Source of the DNA: Paraktedonobacter sp034438135
GTDB lineage: Bacteria; Chloroflexota; Ktedonobacteria; Ktedonobacterales; Ktedonobacteraceae
Reading direction: 5' to 3'
Length of the DNA stretch: 5,492 nucleotides
Assembly (NCBI GenBank): GCA_034438135.1
Contig: DAOTTL010000480.1
Span: 1 to 5,492, forward strand
Shown: positions 1 through 5,492 of the stretch, in pieces
How positions within the stretch are numbered: the first letter of the stretch is position 1
Layout: each line of letters starts with the position of its first letter
The notes under the pieces: model-generated
The model's input: only the letters and a program-made list of their open reading frames with translations
What the model was told of the DNA's origin: nothing
The model's database searches: none
Translations under genes and position numbers: made by a program

Positions 1-2
1 AA

Positions 3-290
3 AACTTTGGACTCGTCACTTTTGAGTCCCATGGCTCTAATGAGACACAGGTGAAAGTAAATGTGTCGTACAATCCCCCTGCTGGCGTATTAGGGGATGC
101 CGGCGAACATCTCGGCGCTGGTAGCCATTTTGAGAAGGCACTACAGCACGATCTTGACCATTTCGCACAGATGGTCGATCAGGCTCCCGCCGGTGCCCTT
201 GATCCAACCTCGTCAAATTATCTCTTCCACGCTGATAGTGCTACCACTAAGGGCAAGACAACAGAGCGGCAGAATCAGACGATGAATTAG
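3..290 (+). CDS. SRPBCC-family (cyclase/dehydrase-type) protein, C-terminal part, 5'-truncated
   Basis: An open frame runs from the window edge (first full codon at base 3) to a TAG at 288-290, giving about 95 residues with no start inside the true gene; the GTG at 51 is an internal valine codon. The visible part begins with beta-strand-like sequence (GLVTFES, then TQVKVNVSYNPPAG), followed by a GDAGEHLGAG turn and a long amphipathic helix (FEKALQHDLDHFAQMVDQAP). This order of paired strands, Y-x-P-x-G turn and C-terminal helix is what SRPBCC/START-like cyclase-dehydrase proteins (COG5637-like) show at their C-terminus. These proteins form a helix-grip fold with a hydrophobic pocket; the ligand of this subgroup is not known to me. 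After the helix comes a polar tail of about 35 residues ending ERQNQTMN, probably disordered. The gene converges on the esterase gene, with a large palindrome between them. The family call is fairly secure, the function unknown. Confidence 0.75.
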   Translation, partial: NFGLVTFESHGSNETQVKVNVSYNPPAGVLGDAGEHLGAGSHFEKALQHDLDHFAQMVDQAPAGALDPTSSNYLFHADSATTKGKTTERQNQTMN

Positions 291-303
291 GCAGAGGCCT
301 GGT

Positions 304-355
304 GAGAATTATGGGTCATCCTGATTTTGCAAAATCAGGATGACCCATAATTCTC
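304..355. repeat. Perfect 52-bp palindrome (two 26-bp arms, no spacer)
   Basis: The left arm (304-329) begins GAGAATTATGGG and ends GATTTTG. The right arm (330-355) is its exact reverse complement, with no spacer and no mismatch. It sits between two convergent genes, 13 bases after the SRPBCC stop and 37 bases before the esterase stop. In RNA from either strand it would form a very stable hairpin. On the + strand the stem is followed by only a short CTTTTG stretch, and on the - strand by no T-tract, so it is not a textbook intrinsic terminator, though a bidirectional terminator role is plausible from position. The exactness over 26 bp also fits a recent insertion, such as two transposon ends brought together or a minimal MITE-like repeat. 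No other copy is present in this window. Confidence 0.9.
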
Positions 356-392
356 CTTTTGTCTGTTGTACATTGAACGCAACAAAAAATAT

Positions 393-1337
393 TTATACTG
401 TTGAATGTTTCGAGGCAAAAGCAGCCTGTAACGCACTACTGCTCTCATTTAAGGCCTGTTTGCCCTTATCTAAAATTCCCGCCATACTCACAAAGCCATG
501 GATCATGCCATCGTAACGGCTGATAGTAACTGGCACGCCCGCTTCCTGCAAACGCTTTCCATATTGCTCTCCTTCATCGCGTAAAGGATCATATTCAGCG
601 GTAATGATCAGCGCCGGCGGGAGTCCTTGCAAGTCGGTAGTCAGGAAGGGAGAGGCCAGAGGATGCTTTTTATCCTGTTCAGTATTCAAGTAGTGGTTCA
701 TGAACCAGTCCATATTTGCTTTGGTTAGAAAATAGCCCTCGGCATTCTCCTTCTTGGAGAGAGTATCCGAGTTAAAATTGGTGGCAGGATAGATAAGAAG
801 CTGGAAAACCAGAGCAGGACCACCTTTCTCATGTGCCATCTGCGAGACAACAGCGGAGAGATTGCCACCCGCGCTATCTCCTCCAACTGCCATACGAGCA
901 GGATCGGCGTTCAGTTCCACCGCATGTTCGGCTACCCATACGGTTGCGGCATAGCAATCCTCCGGTGCAGCCGGGAATTTATGTTCAGGAGCGAGTCGGT
1001 AGTCCACCGAAACAACAATGCAGTTGCTACCCTGAGCCAGAGCTCGACAGACAGGGTCGTGAGACTCAAGGTCTCCAATGACCCAACCGCCGCCGTGAAA
1101 AAATACTAGCACTGGAAAAGGGCCACTACCCTGGGGGGTATAGACTCTTACCGGAATCTCGCCATGCGGAACGGAAAGTTCTCGATCTTCACTATGGAGG
1201 GACGGCTCATCGCCCATCCCAAATGGTGGCAATGGCGCACCCTGACGTGCTACTTCGGGAGTAAGTGTTTCGATTAGAGGTGCGTTGAGAGCAGCCATCT
1301 GCTCCAGCAAAAACTGTGCCTGAGGATCAAGAGGCAT
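393..1337 (-). CDS. Alpha/beta hydrolase, HSL-family (group IV) carboxylesterase/lipase
   Basis: This 314-residue protein is a probable cytoplasmic carboxylesterase hydrolysing short- to medium-chain esters. It shows the full hormone-sensitive-lipase signature: the oxyanion-hole motif HGGGW (residues 81-85), VDYRLAPEHKFPAA (111-124), the nucleophile elbow GGDSAGG (152-158, Ser155), EYDPLRDEG (248-256, Asp250 as likely acid) and MIHGF (278-282, His280). The triad spacing matches Alicyclobacillus EST2 as I recall it, and the length is typical of the family. The first 40 or so residues form the usual N-terminal cap region; there is no signal peptide. The ATG start at 1337 is supported by AGGAG at 1346-1350, eight bases upstream. 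It lies 205 bp downstream of the MarR-GNAT gene on the same strand, so co-transcription is possible, but that gap has its own promoter-like and hairpin elements. The natural substrate cannot be told from sequence. Confidence 0.95.
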   Translation of the reverse strand: MPLDPQAQFLLEQMAALNAPLIETLTPEVARQGAPLPPFGMGDEPSLHSEDRELSVPHGEIPVRVYTPQGSGPFPVLVFFHGGGWVIGDLESHDPVCRALAQGSNCIVVSVDYRLAPEHKFPAAPEDCYAATVWVAEHAVELNADPARMAVGGDSAGGNLSAVVSQMAHEKGGPALVFQLLIYPATNFNSDTLSKKENAEGYFLTKANMDWFMNHYLNTEQDKKHPLASPFLTTDLQGLPPALIITAEYDPLRDEGEQYGKRLQEAGVPVTISRYDGMIHGFVSMAGILDKGKQALNESSSALQAAFASKHSTV

Positions 1338-1363
1338 TGGATAGACTCCTTTTCGTCGTCGAG

Positions 1364-1404
1364 AAGGAGAAACGCTACCTATTAAGCAAACAGCGCTTCT
1401 CCCT
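1364..1404 (-). promoter_or_regulatory. Predicted 5'-leader hairpin of the esterase mRNA
   Basis: Bases 1392-1404 and 1364-1376 pair in the minus-strand RNA to give a 13-bp stem (AGGGAGAAGCGCT with AGCGTTTCTCCTT) and a 15-base loop. The two positions that are mismatched in plus-strand RNA are G.U wobbles in minus-strand RNA. This favours a structure used in the transcript of the esterase gene rather than a DNA site. The stem ends 13 bases before the Shine-Dalgarno AGGAG (1346-1350), leaving that site free. There is no T-tract, so it does not look like a terminator. It could stabilise the mRNA or tune translation; its role is inferred. Confidence 0.45.
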
Positions 1405-1431
1405 GTTCAAGTTTCACTTATCCATAGCTTC

Positions 1432-1440
1432 AGTATAGCA
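1432..1440 (-). promoter_or_regulatory. Possible extended -10 promoter for the esterase gene
   Basis: Read on the minus strand this is TGCTATACT, an extended -10 (TG-N-TATACT, five of six matches to TATAAT). No good -35 box lies 16-18 bases upstream, which is typical of extended -10 promoters or of promoters that need an activator. Transcription would start near 1425, about 88 bases before the ATG, and the leader would contain the 1364-1404 hairpin. This is a pattern match only. Confidence 0.4.
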
Positions 1441-1445
1441 CCTGG

Positions 1446-1474
1446 CAATGTCTCTGGCTTGCTCAATGTCTCTG
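1446..1474. repeat. Tandem 11-bp direct repeat upstream of the esterase promoter
   Basis: CAATGTCTCTG occurs exactly at 1446-1456 and again at 1464-1474, an 18-bp period with a 7-bp spacer. On the minus strand the copies read CAGAGACATTG and lie about 9-19 and 27-37 bases upstream of the putative -10, on either side of where a -35 would be. Two identical sites at that position suggest binding by a transcription factor, possibly an activator compensating for the absent -35. The short length means chance cannot be excluded. Confidence 0.5.
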
Positions 1475-1542
1475 AATATAGAGCGTCCAGGGAATTCTTC
1501 TTTTTGGCTATTTTTCAGTCAGAGAAGGACGCTAAAACTGCT

Positions 1543-2472
1543 TTACAAGGTCATTTCCCAGGTCTCTGAGATGAGGTCATGACCAAAGCTATGCGTTGCC
1601 TCCTGAGCCACAATTTTAAAGCCCGCACGTTCGTAGATACGTCGCGCCTCCAGCAGATTACTCTGCGTCCAGAGCTGAATTTTACGATAGCCAGCACGCC
1701 GGGCAAAGTGTATACACTCCTCAACCAGCCGACCACCCAGTCCCAGACCGCGTGCTCCGGGTTCGACCAGCAAGAGCCGCAGTTTGGCAACTGTCTCACT
1801 GAGCTGAACAACAAAAACCGATCCCACGATCTCTCCATTCATCTCGGCAATCCAACAGCGTTCCCGCTCCGGCTTATAGTTCGCGATAAAATCCGCCACG
1901 ATCTGAGCAATAAGTGCCTCAAATTGCTGATCCCAACCATACTCCTGAGCATACAAAACTCCATGCCGGTGTGTCACCCAGCCCATGTCACCCGGTTCAG
2001 GTGCACGCAGGAAAAAGGGTCTGGAAAACTTTAATTCCCGAGTGAAAATATTTTCAATGGTCTGCATGGACTGCAAAAGACGCTCCTGCTCGCCCTCGCT
2101 GAGCGTGCTGAGTAGTTCTGATACCTCATCACGCGAACGTTGATCCAGCAGAGTGAATGCCTCTCGCCCTGCTGAAGTGAGACTCAATTGACGCTGCCTC
2201 CCATCGTGCTCAGAACGCATCCTCTCTATCAGTCCCTCCTGTTCATGACGACTGATAATCCGACTCACATAGCCCGCGTCCAGACCCAACTCACGACAGA
2301 GTTCCGAGGCCGTTAAGCACTCTCGATGACCCAATTCAAACAAAATACGAGCGTCAGTCAATGCATAGGGACTGTGCAACAACCCCTCACGCAAAACTCC
2401 TATCTGCCTCGTGAAAAAACGATTGAAGTGCCGCACCGCACTGACTCTCTCAGCCCGCGTCTCAATTCCCAT
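1543..2472 (-). CDS. MarR-family transcriptional regulator fused to a GNAT N-acetyltransferase
   Basis: This 309-residue protein has two domains. Residues 1-148 or so are a MarR-type winged helix: an N-terminal dimerisation helix (about 10-30), LTDARILFELG (38-48), a helix-turn-helix with recognition helix near DAGYVSRIISRHEQEG (65-80), the wing RMRSEHDGRQRQLSLTSAG (84-102), then a C-terminal dimerisation helix. Residues 160-309 are a GNAT domain, with acetyl-CoA-binding motif A at RGLGLGGRL (241-249) following LRLLLVEPGA, and the C-terminal NLLEARRIYERAGF (272-285) typical of these enzymes. Such bifunctional HTH/GNAT proteins are a recognised family whose acetyl acceptor is mostly unknown. 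The ATG at 2472 follows AAGGAG (2483-2488) at 10 bases. A strong promoter overlapped by a 17-bp inverted repeat lies just upstream, so autorepression is likely. The ligand and acetylation substrate are not deducible. Confidence 0.93.
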   Translation of the reverse strand: MGIETRAERVSAVRHFNRFFTRQIGVLREGLLHSPYALTDARILFELGHRECLTASELCRELGLDAGYVSRIISRHEQEGLIERMRSEHDGRQRQLSLTSAGREAFTLLDQRSRDEVSELLSTLSEGEQERLLQSMQTIENIFTRELKFSRPFFLRAPEPGDMGWVTHRHGVLYAQEYGWDQQFEALIAQIVADFIANYKPERERCWIAEMNGEIVGSVFVVQLSETVAKLRLLLVEPGARGLGLGGRLVEECIHFARRAGYRKIQLWTQSNLLEARRIYERAGFKIVAQEATHSFGHDLISETWEMTL

Positions 2473-2490
2473 TGGCTCAAAACTCCTTAC

Positions 2491-2519
2491 TTGACAAAAG
2501 CAATTATATTGGAGATAGT
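2491..2519 (+). promoter_or_regulatory. Rightward promoter candidate toward the glucosidase gene
   Basis: A consensus -35 TTGACA (2491-2496) is followed after 17 bp by GATAGT (2514-2519), four of six matches to TATAAT. The start would be near 2526, leaving a leader of about 265 bases before the glucosidase ATG that includes the 2719-2753 hairpin. Because the -35 box is a symmetric copy of the leftward promoter's, it may partly reflect operator symmetry rather than a working promoter. Confidence 0.45.
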
Positions 2520-2545
2520 ATCAAATAAATACTTGCTTTTGTCAA
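2517..2545 (-). promoter_or_regulatory. Leftward promoter of the MarR-GNAT gene
   Basis: On the minus strand TTGACA (2540-2545) is separated by 17 bp from GATACT (2517-2522), a perfect -35 with a four-of-six -10. Transcription would start near 2510, about 38 bases upstream of the ATG at 2472, a normal leader length. The -35 lies in the right arm of the inverted repeat, so binding there would block RNA polymerase. This supports negative autoregulation. Confidence 0.65.
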
Positions 2546-2718
2546 GTAAAAAGAATGCTTGTGACAACAAACTATTTACTTTCAAGGCTTACAATAAGGA
2601 CGGGAGTGGAGCAAGAACACCTATGTATACGTAATAATAATTGATGAGACGAAAAAATATGAAGCTGTTTTTCCGTTCCCTTCACGCTATCTATCTATTT
2701 GTTCCATAGCCAACCGCC

Positions 2719-2753
2719 TAGCTCTAGTGAACTAGAAAAGCTCACTAGAGCTA
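2719..2753 (+). promoter_or_regulatory. Hairpin in the leader of the glucosidase gene
   Basis: TAGCTCTAGTGA (2719-2730) pairs perfectly with TCACTAGAGCTA (2742-2753) across an 11-base loop. A competing smaller hairpin is possible, because CTAGT at 2724-2728 can instead pair with ACTAG at 2731-2735. No T-tract follows, so it is not an evident terminator. It ends 22 bases before the ribosome site. It could equally be a DNA-binding site for a dimeric regulator of the glucosidase gene. Confidence 0.55.
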
Positions 2754-2790
2754 AGCTACCAGAATCCATTAGAGAAGGAATAAAAAAAGT

Positions 2791-5492
2791 ATGCTAGATA
2801 TGAAACCGCTTGACCAGTCATCCATGCAGGAGCTAGACCCGGAGCGTCTAAGATTAATGGAGAACCATAAACAAACTCAGCCCTGGTATCGCTGGGGACC
2901 CTATCTCAGCGAGCGCCAATGGGGAACGGTACGTGAGGACTATACCGCCTCGGGGGCTGCTTGGGATGCTTTTCCACACGATCATGCTCGTTCGCGCAGC
3001 TATCGCTGGGGTGAAGATGGACTTCTGGGCATCAGTGATAACCAGGGCCGACTCTGTTTTGGACTCAGCATGTGGAACTGCGCCGATCCCATTCTCAAAG
3101 AGCGCCTCTTTGGCTTAAGTGGTTTAGAAGGTAACCATGGAGAGGACGTCAAAGAATACTATTATTTCCTCGACAATACTCCCACTCATTCTTATATGAA
3201 GGCTCTCTATAAATATCCGCAACGCGCCTTCCCTTATGATGACCTGGTACAAGAAAATCGTCAGCGCGGACGTGACAAACCTGAATACGAACTGATCGAT
3301 ACCAATATCTTCGCAGAGAATCGCTATTTCGATATCGTTGTCGAGTATGCAAAGGTTGATGCTGAAGATATATTGATTCGCCTTACCGCGACGAATCGCG
3401 CCTCCGAACCGGCCCCACTGCATCTTCTGCCAACCTTGTGGTTCCGTAACACCTGGTCCTGGGGCTACCCCGCCGATCAAGAGCACGCCCGCCCACGCCT
3501 CCAGGCAACTCCACTCCTGGCCACGACAGAAAATAGTGATCATCAACGCCTGCTCCGCGCAGATGACGCTATCCTCGGCGAATACTGGTTTGCCTGTCAA
3601 GAAACTGGCACAGATCCAGAATTTCTCTTCACTGAGAACGAAACCAATACCCAGCGGCTCTACGGTCAACCAAACGTCACTCCCTTTGTGAAAGATGGCA
3701 TTGATGAGGCCATCGTACACGGCAACCATAATGCAGTCAATCCGACTGGCACTGGCACAAAAGCAGCCATGCACTATAGCTTCGTTATCGCACCAGGAGC
3801 AAGTGAAACGATTCTTCTGCGTCTTTCTCCGGCACGCTACGACCATCCATTTAGCGATGCCGAGAAAATCTTTGCGGATCGCAAGGCTGAAGCCGATAGA
3901 TTCTACCAGACCCTCAGCCAGCAGGATCTCACCGATGATGCACGCGAGGTTCAGAGACAGGCCTATGCGGGACTCCTCTGGAGCAAACAATTCTACTACT
4001 ATGACATTGATGAGTGGCTGCAAGGCGATCCCGCAGGTCCACGACCACCCGATGCACGCCTCAATGGACGGAACAGCGAATGGCAGCATGTCAATAATGC
4101 TGAAATCATCTCCATGCCTGATACATGGGAATATCCCTGGTACGCCTCCTGGGATCTGGCCTTTCACTGTGTCACGCTCGCTCAGGTCGATACCGGCTTT
4201 GCGAAGCAGCAACTGATCCTTCTGCTGCGCGAATGGTACATGCACCCCAACGGTCAGTTGCCCGCATATGAATGGGCCTTTGGAGATGTCAATCCACCCG
4301 TACACGCCTGGGCCGCATGGAATGTGTATAACATGGAGAAAAGAGCCACGGGCCACGGTGACCGCGACTTCCTGGAGCGCATCTTCCACAAACTGCTCCT
4401 CAATTTTACCTGGTGGGTAAACAGGAAGGATAGCGACGGACACAATGTCTTCCAGGGCGGCTTCCTGGGACTCGATAACATCGGCGTCTTCGACCGTAGC
4501 GCCCCTCTGCCAACCGGGGGCTATCTTGAACAGTCCGATGGGACCGCCTGGATGGGCATGTACTGTCTGAATATGCTCGCCATTGCGATGGAGCTGGCAC
4601 GCGAGAACCATGCCTACGAAGATGTCGCCACCAAGTTCTTCGAGCACTTTCTGTATATTGCCGATGCACTCAATAATATCGGCAAAACAGGCCTGTCGTT
4701 GTGGAACGATGAGGATGAGTTCTTCTACGATGTGCTTCATCTACCCGACGGTGCTTACGTGCCCTTAAAGGTGCGTTCGCTGGTTGGATTTATCCCTCTG
4801 CTGGCAGTAGAGACCATTGAACCGGAAGTGCTGGAGTCCCTGCCTGCCTTCAGGGGACGTATGGAGTGGTTTTTGGAGCATCGCCCACACCTGGCAAGCC
4901 TGGTCTCGCGCTGGAACGAGCCGGGAGTAGGAGAACGCCGCCTGCTCTCACTGGTACGCGGTCACCGAACGAAACGTCTCCTCAAACGAATGCTAGACCC
5001 GGAAGAATTTCTGAGTGACAATGGTATCCGTGGACTGAGCAAGTACCACAAAGATCACCCCTATATGTACGATGTCAATGGCTACGACGTCCCAGGAGGA
5101 GAGTGGGTAGTCAACTATGAACCAGCCGAGTCCACCAGCGGTCTCTTTGGAGGGAATTCTAACTGGCGCGGCCCGGTCTGGTTCCCAATTAACTACCTGA
5201 TCATTGAGTCCCTGAAGAAATACCATCACTACTATGGCGATGATTTTCTTGTCGAATGTCCCACAGGGTCGGGTCAGAAACTTCATCTGAAAGATATCGC
5301 AGGGCATCTTTCATCTCGTCTCACACGTCTACTCCTGCGAGGAACAGATGGACATCGCCCGGTCTTTGGGACCAATGAAACCTTTCAGACCGATCCCAAC
5401 TGGCGCGATTATCTGCTCTTCTATGAGTACTTCCATGGCGATACCGGTCAGGGACTCGGTGCCAGTCACCAGACCGGCTGGACTGGACTCGT
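2791..5492 (+). CDS. MGH1/GH63-like glycoside hydrolase (putative glucosidase), 3' end cut by window
   Basis: An uninterrupted frame of 900 codons runs from ATG 2791 to the window edge. AAGGAA (2775-2780) lies about 10 bases upstream of that ATG, and the internal ATG at 2800 is too far from it. The N-terminal third looks like the beta-rich domain of this family (PWYRWGPYLSERQWGTVRED near residues 37-54; HGNHNAVNPTGTGTKAA from 310). The rest fits an (alpha/alpha)6 barrel: YASWDLAFH (451-459), LPAYEWAFGDVNPPVHAW (490-507), GFLGLDNIGVFDRS (557-570), FGGNSNWRGPVWFPINYL (786-803) and FYEYFHGDTGQGLGASHQTGW (877-897). By analogy with GH63/GH37 enzymes, Asp562 in the LDN motif is the likely general acid and Glu879 in the final FYE motif the likely base; this assignment is inferred. 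The closing GW motif suggests only about 10-20 residues are missing. There is no signal peptide, so it is probably cytoplasmic, acting on an alpha-glucoside or related sugar conjugate; the substrate is unknown. Confidence 0.92.
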   Translation, partial: MLDMKPLDQSSMQELDPERLRLMENHKQTQPWYRWGPYLSERQWGTVREDYTASGAAWDAFPHDHARSRSYRWGEDGLLGISDNQGRLCFGLSMWNCADPILKERLFGLSGLEGNHGEDVKEYYYFLDNTPTHSYMKALYKYPQRAFPYDDLVQENRQRGRDKPEYELIDTNIFAENRYFDIVVEYAKVDAEDILIRLTATNRASEPAPLHLLPTLWFRNTWSWGYPADQEHARPRLQATPLLATTENSDHQRLLRADDAILGEYWFACQETGTDPEFLFTENETNTQRLYGQPNVTPFVKDGIDEAIVHGNHNAVNPTGTGTKAAMHYSFVIAPGASETILLRLSPARYDHPFSDAEKIFADRKAEADRFYQTLSQQDLTDDAREVQRQAYAGLLWSKQFYYYDIDEWLQGDPAGPRPPDARLNGRNSEWQHVNNAEIISMPDTWEYPWYASWDLAFHCVTLAQVDTGFAKQQLILLLREWYMHPNGQLPAYEWAFGDVNPPVHAWAAWNVYNMEKRATGHGDRDFLERIFHKLLLNFTWWVNRKDSDGHNVFQGGFLGLDNIGVFDRSAPLPTGGYLEQSDGTAWMGMYCLNMLAIAMELARENHAYEDVATKFFEHFLYIADALNNIGKTGLSLWNDEDEFFYDVLHLPDGAYVPLKVRSLVGFIPLLAVETIEPEVLESLPAFRGRMEWFLEHRPHLASLVSRWNEPGVGERRLLSLVRGHRTKRLLKRMLDPEEFLSDNGIRGLSKYHKDHPYMYDVNGYDVPGGEWVVNYEPAESTSGLFGGNSNWRGPVWFPINYLIIESLKKYHHYYGDDFLVECPTGSGQKLHLKDIAGHLSSRLTRLLLRGTDGHRPVFGTNETFQTDPNWRDYLLFYEYFHGDTGQGLGASHQTGWTGL

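Larger units (their letters stand above)
2487..2549. promoter_or_regulatory. Operator-like 17-bp perfect inverted repeat, probable MarR-GNAT binding region
   Basis: The left arm TTACTTGACAAAAGCAA (2487-2503) is matched exactly by TTGCTTTTGTCAAGTAA (2533-2549), with a 29-bp spacer and a centre at 2518. Each arm contains CTTGACAAAAG, itself a weak dyad (CTT...AAG), so each arm could bind one MarR dimer. The spacer centre is a further small dyad, GATA-G-TATC (2514-2522). Each arm covers the -35 box of one of two opposed promoters, and the left arm touches the regulator's Shine-Dalgarno site. MarR proteins commonly bind such repeats beside their own gene; the specific pairing here is inferred. 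Confidence 0.75.
2473..2790. other. 318-bp regulatory gap between divergent genes
   Basis: This stretch separates the leftward MarR-GNAT gene from the rightward glucosidase gene. Its left quarter holds the inverted-repeat operator and symmetric promoter (2487-2549), and its right part holds a 12-bp-arm hairpin (2719-2753) and the AAGGAA ribosome site (2775-2780). Between 2550 and 2718 the DNA is A/T-rich. I see no convincing gene there, and no second promoter with both boxes well spaced. A frame from 2326 to 2634 on the plus strand is antisense to the regulator's 5' end and is not credible. Confidence 0.7.

Noticed and set aside
364..384. Small hairpin TGTTG / CAACA followed by an A-rich run near the esterase 3' end.
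   Set aside because: Five weak pairs with an 11-base loop are expected by chance, and the neighbouring 52-bp palindrome dominates any structure there.
1482..1533. Inverted repeat AGCGTCC / GGACGCT after the MarR-GNAT stop as a possible terminator.
   Set aside because: The arms are only 7 bp with a 38-base loop and no T-tract follows on the minus strand, so it cannot be called a terminator.
1579..2034. A 151-codon plus-strand frame inside the MarR-GNAT gene.
   Set aside because: It is antisense to the GNAT domain, which has clear acetyl-CoA motifs, and its own translation resembles no family.
2590..2595. TACAAT as an independent -10 for the glucosidase gene.
   Set aside because: The nearest -35-like sequence (GTGACA at 2561-2566) is 23 bases away, too far for a normal promoter.
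2326..2634. A 102-codon plus-strand frame crossing from the regulator gene into the promoter gap.
   Set aside because: It overlaps the MarR domain in antisense, runs through the operator, has low-complexity polar sequence and no ribosome site.
3124..4740. A 538-codon open frame on the minus strand opposite the glucosidase gene.
   Set aside because: It is codon-aligned with the real gene, so it stays open simply because the sense strand avoids TTA, CTA and TCA codons there. The predicted protein has no recognisable domain, whereas the plus-strand product has clear family motifs.

Overview
The window carries four protein-coding genes and compact regulatory DNA, with a base composition near 50% GC. 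The gene families are an SRPBCC/cyclase-dehydrase-type protein, an HSL-type esterase, a MarR-GNAT fusion regulator and an MGH1/GH63-like glucosidase. Together with Shine-Dalgarno-led starts, they suggest a bacterial chromosome of soil type. My best guess is a Ktedonobacteria-like Chloroflexota. This rests on recalled similarity of gene content, not on a marker gene, and should be held loosely. There is no tRNA, rRNA, CRISPR array or transposase gene.

Layout, left to right. Bases 3-290 (+) are the C-terminal part of an SRPBCC-family protein cut by the window edge. It converges on the next gene across a 102-base gap that holds a perfect, loopless 52-bp palindrome (304-355). Bases 393-1337 (-) encode an alpha/beta hydrolase of the hormone-sensitive-lipase family with a complete catalytic triad. 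Its 205-bp upstream gap contains a leader hairpin, a possible extended -10 promoter and a tandem 11-bp repeat. Bases 1543-2472 (-) encode a MarR-type winged-helix domain fused to a GNAT acetyltransferase. Bases 2473-2790 are a 318-bp regulatory gap between divergent genes. From 2791 (+) to the right edge runs a large glycoside hydrolase, about 900 codons visible, with the last few residues missing.

How they may work together. The most striking regulatory structure is just upstream of the MarR-GNAT gene. A perfect 17-bp inverted repeat (2487-2503 / 2533-2549) places a consensus TTGACA -35 box in each arm, and a small central dyad (GATAGTATC) supplies overlapping -10 boxes for both strands. This reads as a symmetric bidirectional promoter embedded in an operator. 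The natural inference is that the MarR-GNAT protein binds the arms, represses its own gene, and may also control rightward transcription toward the glucosidase. The esterase lies downstream on the same strand and may be co-transcribed in part, although it appears to have its own promoter region. No complete novel multi-gene system is evident; the interest is mainly in regulatory architecture.
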